Positions 1 through 6,587 of a DNA stretch of 17,147 bases are shown here, in pieces. Below the pieces are notes generated by a model. The model was not told the origin of the DNA, did not search any database, and was given only the letters and a program-made list of their open reading frames with translations. Position numbers and translations under genes: made by a program. This DNA comes from Bacteriovoracaceae bacterium UBA4097 (lineage in GTDB: Bacteria; Bdellovibrionota; Bacteriovoracia; Bacteriovoracales; Bacteriovoracaceae), in contig DFXX01000091.1 in assembly GCA_002381765.1 (NCBI GenBank), positions 12,516-29,662 of the forward strand. Reading direction: 5' to 3'. Numbering within the stretch: position 1 is the stretch's first letter; the number at the start of each line of letters is the position of its first letter.

Positions 1-45
1 ACGGATGGGTTTAAAATCACGGGGTAAACCGAATAAAGGATACTC

Positions 46-2019
46 ATGCGTCTTCTCCTCATCTCAATACTCTTGTTGATTGTTACTTGCACTCATCAGC
101 CTCCGGTTAGAACTATCGATGAGTCCCAGATTTCTGAGTTTGCCAGAGTTAAGCTGCAAGAAGCTCGGGAGCTTATCCGCACCAATCAACTTAAGCCCGC
201 TATGATGAAGCTTGCGGAACTGACCGAAGATAAATTATCACCGGTAGAAAAGGCCCTAAAATATAATCTTAAGGGTGTGGTTCTTTTTAATATGGGTGAG
301 ATTGAGAAATCTCTCTTAAACTTTGAAGTCTCTGAGAAATATACTCCTAAAGATACTCAGCTCTATAGTCAAGTTCAGCTTAATATGGCAGGAGCTCACT
401 TTCGCATGAATCAGTTTAATGAACTGATGAATAGATTGGATAAAATTAACTATCCGTCATTATCTGAAGCCGAAAAGAAAAAGCATGCGCAACTGGCCCT
501 CGCCTATGGCATGAAATTTGAGAATCACTACTTAGTAGTTAAATCTATCGTGACCCTCTTAAATGAAGTGAAGGCCTTTTCAGAAATTCAGTCGTCAAAT
601 TACTATGAGGATATGAAGAGCTCCTTTAAAAATTTGAGCCAGAGTCAAAAAATCGTTCTCTTGGAAGAATTCGATGATTCCGACAATCTCGCTGTCGCCC
701 AATTGGCCCAGATCGAAGCCGAAGAGCGCTATATCGCTGGGGATAAGAGTGGCGCCAAGGATGTGGTGTCATGGCTAAGATCCGAGTTTAGTGGAAATGA
801 TGATGTAAGAAAATATATTAAGGAGTTTGAACTTAGGATCGAGAATTCTTCTCGTATCAGTATTAGCGATATAGGCTTAGTCCTTCCCTTAACTGGTGAT
901 AAGGCGAGGTTTGGAACCAAGGCCCTAAGTGGAATTGACGCTGGTCTGAAAGTTCTGGGTCTGGATGAGAATGTAAAAATACATACCAAGGACTCCATGA
1001 ATTCTCCTGCGCAGGGAGCAGAAGCCGTTCTTAAACTTATTAGAGAAGAAAGAGTCGCCTTTATTATCGGTGGTCTTTTCTCTGATACCGCGAAAGCCGA
1101 ATATCTTGAAGCGAGAAAATATGGGGTTCTTTACATCTCCCTATCTCAGATTGAGCTTCCAAAAGAAGAGAAGAATCATCACTTAATTGAGGTCCAAGGA
1201 TCTATCGAGTCACAAGTGGCGGCCCTGTTATCGGATGAAATGATCAAGAAGTTTGGTACGAGACTTGGGGTGATCTTTCCTAGCGATGAAGGTGGGAAAG
1301 CCTATGTGGATGAGATCTGGAGACGTGGAAAAGAGAAGAATTTACAAATTACGAGTCTTGCTTCCTTTCCCAAGAATATTCATGATTACCGTGAAACAGC
1401 GAAACTCTTTTTGGGCCTAAAGTATCCACGAGAGCGCTCTGAGGAATTTAATATCCTGGAAGATGTGTACTCTCAGGAGAAATCTTCCATTAGAAGAGTC
1501 CAGACCTTGCCGCCTGTAATTGATTTTGACTGGGTTTTCCTTGCAACTTTCCCGAATGAAGCCATTCCCTTGATACCAACCCTGGGTTACTACGATGCCA
1601 ATCGCTTAAAGCTTGTGGGTGGACCGAGCTGGGGCTCTTACCCTATGGTTAAAGAGCAGAAGAACTTAGGAACACTCTACTTTGTGGGAGATGATCCTAA
1701 GGCCATTAACCAGGATATGCTTAATAGGTTTCAAGAGATCTATGGCAAGCCAGCTGGTCTTTTAGAGATCATTGCCTTAGATGCCATGAAGATCGGGGCC
1801 GAAGTCTTAATCAAGGCGGGAGAAGTTTCTCATCGGGATGAGTTTGACTCAAAACTCAAGAAAGCTGGGACAGTTCGTGGTTTGACGACAGCTTGGAACC
1901 ATCATGATGGCATATGGCTCAAAGAGATGAATGGTATGGTTATTACTCAAGGCAAGATAAGAAAGATGTTTGATGCAGAGACAGCTGCTTCAAATGATGC
2001 TGAAGCAGCTCTTGAGTAA
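46..2019 (+). CDS. LpoA-like lipoprotein: TPR domain plus type-1 periplasmic-binding fold
   Basis: Probable outer-membrane lipoprotein activating a class A penicillin-binding protein, by analogy with enterobacterial LpoA (about 680 aa; this one is 657 aa). The N-terminus is a short hydrophobic signal ending in an I-V-T-C lipobox, with the lipidated Cys at residue 15 and no Asp at +2. Residues about 30-265 are helical and TPR-like (for example the AGAHFRMNQFNELMNRL helix pair near 115-131). From about residue 271 a type-1 periplasmic-binding domain begins, with the typical first strand GLVLPLTG followed by a small-residue-rich helix, and it runs to about 640. The start is supported by AAAGGA at 35-40, 5 nt upstream. 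The TPR plus PBP1 order is seen; the PBP-activator role is inferred from architecture and from the nearby mreB and nagZ. A branched-chain amino-acid-type ABC binding protein is the alternative, but no transporter genes are present and the N-terminal TPR half argues against it. Confidence 0.75.
   Translation: MRLLLISILLLIVTCTHQPPVRTIDESQISEFARVKLQEARELIRTNQLKPAMMKLAELTEDKLSPVEKALKYNLKGVVLFNMGEIEKSLLNFEVSEKYTPKDTQLYSQVQLNMAGAHFRMNQFNELMNRLDKINYPSLSEAEKKKHAQLALAYGMKFENHYLVVKSIVTLLNEVKAFSEIQSSNYYEDMKSSFKNLSQSQKIVLLEEFDDSDNLAVAQLAQIEAEERYIAGDKSGAKDVVSWLRSEFSGNDDVRKYIKEFELRIENSSRISISDIGLVLPLTGDKARFGTKALSGIDAGLKVLGLDENVKIHTKDSMNSPAQGAEAVLKLIREERVAFIIGGLFSDTAKAEYLEARKYGVLYISLSQIELPKEEKNHHLIEVQGSIESQVAALLSDEMIKKFGTRLGVIFPSDEGGKAYVDEIWRRGKEKNLQITSLASFPKNIHDYRETAKLFLGLKYPRERSEEFNILEDVYSQEKSSIRRVQTLPPVIDFDWVFLATFPNEAIPLIPTLGYYDANRLKLVGGPSWGSYPMVKEQKNLGTLYFVGDDPKAINQDMLNRFQEIYGKPAGLLEIIALDAMKIGAEVLIKAGEVSHRDEFDSKLKKAGTVRGLTTAWNHHDGIWLKEMNGMVITQGKIRKMFDAETAASNDAEAALE
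1983..2010. terminator. Stem-loop at the convergent lpoA-like/hpt junction
   Basis: A perfect 10-bp inverted repeat (AGCTGCTTCA at 1983-1992, TGAAGCAGCT at 2001-2010) with an 8-nt loop lies inside the last codons of the lipoprotein gene and 11 nt past the hpt stop codon. The two convergent genes are only 2 bp apart, so a shared terminator would have to lie here. No T-run follows on either strand, so an intrinsic terminator is not proven; it may be coincidental or simply block read-through weakly. Confidence 0.3.
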
Positions 2020-2021
2020 AA

Positions 2022-2585
2022 TTAGTTCGGATATTTGAGATAATAAATCTGCTCAAAGTTACGGCCAAAGTCGTCCAGATCAAGGCCATAGCCCACGATA
2101 AATTGATCGTCGATCTTCTTACCAGTTAAGTCTGGCTGGAAGTTCACGGTTCTCTTATAAGGCTTATCAAATAGCGTTATAACTTCTAGTGAGCGAGGCG
2201 AGCTAAGTTGCAATCGCTTCTTTAAGAAATTTAAGGCGCGGCCGGTATCAACGATTTCTTCCACAATAACCACATTCCGATCCATGATATTGGTGGTGAT
2301 ATCCTTACTGATAGTAATGGTTCCATGGTTCTCTTTACTTCTACCTACGGCCTGAAGCTTTACAAAATCCACATAGACTTTAACCCCCTTGATCTCTCGC
2401 ACGAGATCGGCCAGGAAGACCATACTGCCCTTAAGCACACCAATCAGAACTAGATCCTGACCTTGGTACTTTTGAGAAAGGGTATTACCCAGAGCTTCCA
2501 CGATACCTTTGATCTCCTTGGAGTCGATATAGTTAACAAACTGACTGGAGACAAAACTGGAAGGGAACTTGTTTTTTTCATCCAT
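2022..2585 (-). CDS. hpt: Hypoxanthine phosphoribosyltransferase
   Basis: Cytoplasmic purine-salvage enzyme that joins hypoxanthine (and usually guanine) to PRPP, giving IMP or GMP. Family signatures are clear: LIGVLKGSMVFLADL (the early PPi loop), the PRPP-binding stretch VVIVEEIVDTG, and the base-binding end region DQFIVGYGLDLDD. The PRPP motif has Glu-Glu where most family members have Glu-Asp. The frame is open up to 2657 (211 aa), but the ATG at 2583-2585 is preferred. It has AAAGGA (2593-2598) 7 nt upstream and gives 187 aa, close to the usual 175-185. The ATGs at 2616-2618 and 2655-2657 have poor ribosome-binding sites. The gene stands alone on the minus strand, convergent with the lipoprotein gene and divergent from mreB. 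Confidence 0.9.
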   Translation of the reverse strand: MDEKNKFPSSFVSSQFVNYIDSKEIKGIVEALGNTLSQKYQGQDLVLIGVLKGSMVFLADLVREIKGVKVYVDFVKLQAVGRSKENHGTITISKDITTNIMDRNVVIVEEIVDTGRALNFLKKRLQLSSPRSLEVITLFDKPYKRTVNFQPDLTGKKIDDQFIVGYGLDLDDFGRNFEQIYYLKYPN

Positions 2586-2592
2586 GAGAGCA

Positions 2593-2598
2593 TCCTTT
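2593..2598 (-). promoter_or_regulatory. Shine-Dalgarno site deciding the hpt start
   Basis: AAAGGA on the minus strand lies 7 nt before the ATG at 2583-2585. Neither upstream in-frame ATG has a comparable site. Confidence 0.55.
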
Positions 2599-2656
2599 GA
2601 AGAGCTTATTTTACTCATATGAAGGCTGACTGGAAAGCACCACTTTTCTTGAGCCA

Positions 2657-2686
2657 TTTACTCGGAAAACATTTCTCTTTTATAAC
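2657..2686 (+). promoter_or_regulatory. Candidate mreB promoter
   Basis: TTTACT (2657-2662), an 18-bp spacer and TATAAC (2681-2686) form a plausible but imperfect housekeeping promoter reading toward mreB. A TATAAA on the opposite strand (2679-2684) overlaps it and could serve as the hpt -10 element, although no good -35 was found for it. If correct, the mreB leader would be about 115 nt and would contain both palindromes listed below. Confidence 0.25.
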
Positions 2687-2722
2687 TTCTTGTCCGTAAT
2701 CCTCCTAAGTGGTAAATTTTTC

Positions 2723-2740
2723 GAATAAATTAATTTATTC
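2723..2740. repeat. 18-bp perfect palindrome in the hpt/mreB spacer
   Basis: The 18 bp starting GAATAAATT and ending TTATTC equal their own reverse complement. It is AT-rich, lies 70 bp upstream of the mreB start and has no T-run after it on either strand, so it resembles an operator for a dimeric regulator more than a terminator. Symmetry is seen directly; the operator role is inference. Confidence 0.4.
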
Positions 2741-2775
2741 TCTGGAGCTTATGGCCAGGCAGAGAATCCAAAAAA

Positions 2776-2785
2776 ATTACGTAAT
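2776..2785. repeat. 10-bp palindrome ATTACGTAAT upstream of mreB
   Basis: A second perfect palindrome lies 25 bp before the mreB start and 35 bp after the 18-bp one. It could be a regulator half of a two-site operator. A 10-bp AT-rich palindrome may also occur by chance. Confidence 0.2.
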
Positions 2786-2810
2786 GAATGCTTCTTGAAA
2801 GGGATAATTT

Positions 2811-3848
2811 ATGTTTAAGAAAATGCTAGACTGGTTCTCAAATGACTTGGCCATCGACTTAGGAACGGCAAATACCCTGGTCTATGCCAAAGACCGCGGA
2901 ATAATTGTGAATGAGCCTTCAGTGGTGGCGGTTCACCAAGGTTTTAGAGGTGAGCAAAAAGTTTTGGCCGTGGGTAAAGAAGCCAAAGAAATGTTGGGTA
3001 GAACTCCTGGTTCTATTAAGGCCATTCGTCCGATGAAAGATGGAGTAATCGCTGACTTTGAAGTCACTCAAGCGATGCTTAAATACTTTATTCAAAAATC
3101 TCTTAATGGTTCAAAGCTTATCAAGCCTAGAATCATTATCTGTATCCCATTCGGTATTACTCAAGTTGAGAAGAGAGCAGTTAAAGAATCCGCTGAACAA
3201 GCTGGTGCTCGTGAAGTTTATTTGATCGAAGAACCGATGGCAGCTGCGATTGGAGCTGGACTTCCGATTACCGATCCATCAGGAAACATGATTGTTGATA
3301 TCGGTGGTGGAACGACTGAAGTTGCTGTGATCTCTCTCGGTGGTATTGTCTATTCGAAATCAGTAAGAGTTGCTGGTGATAAATTTGATGAAGCCATTGT
3401 CTCTTACATTAAGAAAAAATATTCACTTCTTATCGGTGAGAGAACGGCGGAGATGATTAAGATCTCTATAGGGAATGCTTATCCATTTGATGATGAAGTT
3501 AAGACTTACGAAGTTAAAGGTCGTGACTTAATTGCTGGTGCTCCTAAAACGATTGAAGTTACTTCTGATGAGATTCGTGAAGCCCTGGCAGATCCTATAT
3601 CTGAAGTGGTTGAAGCTATTAAAATCTCTCTTGAAAAAACTCCTCCAGAACTAGCAGCCGATATCGTTGATAATGGAATTATTCTTGCTGGTGGTGGCTC
3701 ACTACTAGCTAACCTCGATATTCTTATCAAAGAAAAAACAGGCCTTCCTGTTTCATTAGCTGAGGATCCTTTAACTTGCGTTGTGAGAGGATGTGGGATG
3801 GCCCTGGAGTCCATCACGCTTCTCAGACAGGTGACGACACTAAGTTAA
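2811..3848 (+). CDS. mreB: Rod-shape-determining actin homologue MreB
   Basis: Bacterial actin that polymerises under the inner membrane and guides the elongasome for lateral cell-wall synthesis. At 345 aa it has the usual family length. Visible motifs: an amphipathic N-terminal membrane-binding stretch MFKKMLDWFS, phosphate-1 loop DLGTANT (16-22), the EEP-MAAAIGAGLP segment (140-152), phosphate-2 loop DIGGGTTE (163-170) and the nucleotide-binding Gly run GGGS (294-297). The start has GAAAGGG (2797-2803) 7 nt upstream. The usual mreC, mreD, mrdA and rodA genes do not follow. A PilZ protein starts one base after the stop, so mreB here heads a different operon. Identity is certain; if the genome holds a second mreB this could be one of two paralogues. 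Confidence 0.98.
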   Translation: MFKKMLDWFSNDLAIDLGTANTLVYAKDRGIIVNEPSVVAVHQGFRGEQKVLAVGKEAKEMLGRTPGSIKAIRPMKDGVIADFEVTQAMLKYFIQKSLNGSKLIKPRIIICIPFGITQVEKRAVKESAEQAGAREVYLIEEPMAAAIGAGLPITDPSGNMIVDIGGGTTEVAVISLGGIVYSKSVRVAGDKFDEAIVSYIKKKYSLLIGERTAEMIKISIGNAYPFDDEVKTYEVKGRDLIAGAPKTIEVTSDEIREALADPISEVVEAIKISLEKTPPELAADIVDNGIILAGGGSLLANLDILIKEKTGLPVSLAEDPLTCVVRGCGMALESITLLRQVTTLS

Positions 3849-3849
3849 T

Positions 3850-4659
3850 ATGTCACAAACCTTTTTTAGCAAACTTGATCAACTTGAAAAGCACAACCGA
3901 CTTGGCCAACTCGAATTGGCCAAGGGTAAAGTAACCGTGTGGACCAAGGGGAAAAACAACAAAGATACATTGAATGTTGTTAAGTTTGATAAAAACCGTG
4001 AAGAGTTAGTGTTGGATGCTAAGACTGAACTCTTTCCCAATAAATCTGAAATTCTTTGCACCTTTGATATAAGAGGGATGACCTTTTTCACCAAAGGTGT
4101 TTTTAAAATGAGCTCAGGTGACTTTTGTGTGCTTGAATTAAAGAGTGATCTCTTCAAATCAGAAAGACGCTCAAGTTATCGACTCATGACTTATCCTATC
4201 TATGAAGTTTGGGCCGATTTTGATCTAGGGGAAGCCTATGAAGGTGGAAAAGTCATAGATTTAAAATCCAAAGTGAATCAGACAAAACTTTTTCAAAATT
4301 TTCTTCAATTAGTGGATGGAGATAATGGTGATGTCGGCAGGTTAAGGATTCGTGTCCAGGATCTCTCGGCTACGGGAATGTCTATACATATTGGTGAGCT
4401 CGAAAAGAGTTACTTTGTTAAAGACACTACTTTCAAAAATGTAAACATCACTTTTACCGATGAGAGAATTATCATTCCAGAAGTGAAGGTCGTTTATCTC
4501 GTGGATTATATCTCCAGTGATAAGAACCTAAAGAAGTTCAAAATTGGACTAAACTTTCCTAATCTCAGTGTCAAAATAGATGATCTCCTGGGTAGAAAAA
4601 TTAATAAGCTTTTAAGAGAAATTGATTCAAATAAAGATTTTGAGAACTTCTTAAAGTGA
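3850..4659 (+). CDS. PilZ-domain protein, candidate c-di-GMP receptor
   Basis: Likely cytoplasmic c-di-GMP-binding protein. The two PilZ signatures are intact: RxxxR at residues 107-111 (within ERRSSYR) and DxSxxG at 171-176 (DLSATG). About 55 residues separate them, longer than usual, so there is an insertion in the early part of the barrel. Residues 1-100 form a beta-rich N-terminal domain resembling the YcgR-type (PilZN) fold that often precedes PilZ. The start codon lies one base after the mreB stop and has no strong ribosome-binding site, so translation is probably coupled to mreB. The C-terminus after 250 is charged and helical. Binding of c-di-GMP is well supported by motifs; a role in controlling MreB or wall growth is only suggested by position. 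Confidence 0.85.
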   Translation: MSQTFFSKLDQLEKHNRLGQLELAKGKVTVWTKGKNNKDTLNVVKFDKNREELVLDAKTELFPNKSEILCTFDIRGMTFFTKGVFKMSSGDFCVLELKSDLFKSERRSSYRLMTYPIYEVWADFDLGEAYEGGKVIDLKSKVNQTKLFQNFLQLVDGDNGDVGRLRIRVQDLSATGMSIHIGELEKSYFVKDTTFKNVNITFTDERIIIPEVKVVYLVDYISSDKNLKKFKIGLNFPNLSVKIDDLLGRKINKLLREIDSNKDFENFLK

Positions 4660-5408
4660 AATGCCTCTTTATATTTTTCTTTTTGATTGCCTGCTCCACC
4701 ACTTCTGAGCGACCACGCCAGACTAAATCAGTATTTTCCTATACCGACGTTTCAGGAGATTATTTCCTGGAGCGGGAACATAAGAAGATCAAGAATAAGC
4801 TGGTGACGAGAAATGTACTTAAGGTGAGTGGCTCCACCAAGATTTTAGAAAAAAGTATTACGGTTTCCCAATTGGGAAGTACCAAAGCTAAGGTCGGCAG
4901 GGTTTTGACCTTAAGACCACTGGCTTCAGAGTTTGTGGTTTGGTTGGAAGGTCAGAAATATTCATCCAAGATGAGCCTTAATACCAAGAAAAAGACCATG
5001 ACAGTGGTGATGGAGAGTCCTGAGCCGAAGTGGCAGGGAACAAGAGATATACCTTTCCCCAGTGGTAAAAACTTCTGCTTCTATTCTCAACTGGCCGATT
5101 GTCTCTATTACAATCAGTTTCTGGAGCGTACTAAAAAGCATGGAAAGAGCTTGCCCTTTTTTATCGTCTGGGATTCCTGGCCATATATTCAGGAACAGCT
5201 ATCGGGTACGGGAAAAAACCTTTTCTCTTCTGCTTTCTTAAGGTTTGAAGGGAAGGAAGGAAAGAATTTTAGATATATAATCGATGTTGATGGGCAAATC
5301 ATCCTCTATCATTTCTCAAAGTCCTTAGATTTAGTTAAGATAGCTTGGATAGCTCAAGGGATAACAGTTGTTCCTCCAGAGCAGAAGATTCCCAGTGAAG
5401 ATCAGTGA
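4656..5408 (+). CDS. Predicted lipoprotein of unknown function
   Basis: A 250-aa protein with a short lipoprotein signal: hydrophobic FIFFFLIAC ending in lipobox L-I-A-C, lipidated Cys13 followed by Ser, which fits outer-membrane sorting. The mature part is beta-strand-rich (alternating patterns such as FRYIIDVDGQIILYHF near 207-222) with a few Cys in the middle, and has no motif I recognise. The start is GTG at 4656, overlapping the TGA of the PilZ gene by 4 nt (GTGA); the nearby ATG at 4660 is out of frame. It lies between the PilZ gene and nagZ with overlaps on both sides, so it belongs to the same transcript and probably acts at the envelope. No enzymatic function can be assigned. Confidence 0.8.
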   Translation: MKCLFIFFFLIACSTTSERPRQTKSVFSYTDVSGDYFLEREHKKIKNKLVTRNVLKVSGSTKILEKSITVSQLGSTKAKVGRVLTLRPLASEFVVWLEGQKYSSKMSLNTKKKTMTVVMESPEPKWQGTRDIPFPSGKNFCFYSQLADCLYYNQFLERTKKHGKSLPFFIVWDSWPYIQEQLSGTGKNLFSSAFLRFEGKEGKNFRYIIDVDGQIILYHFSKSLDLVKIAWIAQGITVVPPEQKIPSEDQ

Positions 5409-5416
5409 GGTTTGGG

Positions 5417-6493
5417 ATGGATAATTACGGCCAGTTGATTATTTCTGGAATTAAGGGAACAACCCTTTCTCCGGAAGAATCGGAATTTATTAAAGAAGAA
5501 AAGCTGGGTGGTATCATCCTCTTCACTCATAATTTCCAGGATCCCGCTCAATTAGCTGAGCTTGTAAATTCTATTCAAAAGTTAAGAGATGATTATCCCT
5601 TATTTATCTCAGTAGATCAGGAAGGCGGGCGAGTCCTGCGCTTTAAAACTCACTTCACTCAGTTTCCATCTATGTTGGATCTGACCAAGATGGATTCACC
5701 TAAGCTTATTTTTGAAGTTCATCAAGTCCTTGCCCGTGAGTTGGCCGCATGTGGGATTAATCTGAGTTATTCTCCTTGTTGCGATATCCTCACTAATCCT
5801 GAGAATAAGGTCATTGGGGATCGCGCCTTTGGAACCGATCCCGATACTGTAGAGAAATATATCAGTGCTGCTATCAGAGGCCTGCAAACCAGTGGACTAC
5901 TTTCTTGCGCCAAACACTTCCCTGGCCATGGAGGAACTACCAAGGATTCCCACTATGATTTGCCATTAGTAAAAACCACCTTGGAAGAGCTTCGCCAAAG
6001 AGAAGTACTGCCATTCATTAAGGCCAGTAAATCCCGCGTGGAATTTATGATGATGGCGCATTTAATGGTGGATGCTATCGATACAGAAATGCCAACAACC
6101 TTAAGTCCTAAGGCCTATGAGTTTCTGCGTAATGAAACCAAGTTTACTAAGATTGTAATTACCGATGACCTAGAAATGAAGGCAATAGCTGATCGTTTTA
6201 CTATTGAAGAGTCAGCGGTCCTGGCCCTTAATGCAGGAACCGATATGCTGCTTTACCGCTTCTTAGAAGATGCTCAGAAGGCCTTAGGGGCAATTCGAGA
6301 AGCTACTAAGAAGAGAGTTATCAAGAAAGAAGCCCTGATGGAAAAGCTTCAAAGGGTTGAGCGTTGTAAAAAAGAATTTCTCTCTAATTATCAGCCTATC
6401 TATATTCCTAAAATTTCCGAGTCCTTTAATACACCAGAGGCCAAGAAGCTTATGGAGCAGTATCAAAAGTTCCTGAGCACATCTATTAAGTAA
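5417..6493 (+). CDS. nagZ: Beta-N-acetylhexosaminidase NagZ (GH3)
   Basis: Cytoplasmic glycoside hydrolase family 3 enzyme that removes GlcNAc from GlcNAc-anhydroMurNAc muropeptides during peptidoglycan recycling. Motifs, numbered from this start: DQEGG (67-71), substrate-binding KHFPGHG (166-172) with the catalytic DSH loop (177-179), and the nucleophile region ITDDLEM (Asp250/251). No signal peptide is present, as expected for NagZ. The protein is 358 aa, slightly longer than E. coli NagZ (341), with a basic C-terminal helix. The ATG at 5417 is preferred because GAGG lies at 5407-5410, 6 nt upstream. A GTG at 5405, overlapping the previous stop as GTGA, would add four residues and is also possible. 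Last gene of the mreB run. Confidence 0.93.
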   Translation: MDNYGQLIISGIKGTTLSPEESEFIKEEKLGGIILFTHNFQDPAQLAELVNSIQKLRDDYPLFISVDQEGGRVLRFKTHFTQFPSMLDLTKMDSPKLIFEVHQVLARELAACGINLSYSPCCDILTNPENKVIGDRAFGTDPDTVEKYISAAIRGLQTSGLLSCAKHFPGHGGTTKDSHYDLPLVKTTLEELRQREVLPFIKASKSRVEFMMMAHLMVDAIDTEMPTTLSPKAYEFLRNETKFTKIVITDDLEMKAIADRFTIEESAVLALNAGTDMLLYRFLEDAQKALGAIREATKKRVIKKEALMEKLQRVERCKKEFLSNYQPIYIPKISESFNTPEAKKLMEQYQKFLSTSIK

Positions 6494-6548
6494 TGAGGAC
6501 AATTTTTCCCATTTCTTGAAATTCCCAACGCTTAGCAAATTCTTGTTA

Positions 6549-6583
6549 CTCTTAAACTAGAACTCTTGTTTTGAGTTTAAGAG
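6549..6583 (+). promoter_or_regulatory. Inverted repeat covering the tadC ribosome-binding site
   Basis: A perfect 10-bp inverted repeat (CTCTTAAACT at 6549-6558, AGTTTAAGAG at 6574-6583) with a 15-nt loop. Its right arm contains most of the AAGAGG Shine-Dalgarno sequence of the gene starting at 6588. A second CTCTT copy in the loop (6563-6567) could pair with the same site. As RNA it would hide the ribosome-binding site; as DNA it could be an operator. No convincing promoter was found in 6494-6587. Confidence 0.45.
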
Positions 6584-6587
6584 GAAA

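Noticed and set aside
1..45. Possible 3' end of an upstream gene
   Set aside because: Frame 1 reads to a TAA at 25-27, and frame 2 stays open past the lipoprotein start, but too little sequence is present to choose a frame or product.
2586..2657. N-terminal extension of hpt from the ATG at 2655-2657
   Set aside because: It adds 24 residues not expected in the family and lacks a good ribosome-binding site, while the internal ATG at 2583-2585 has AAAGGA at proper distance.
2699..2708. AGGAGG-like sequence on the minus strand in the hpt/mreB spacer
   Set aside because: No start codon follows at usable distance, and no small open frame was found.
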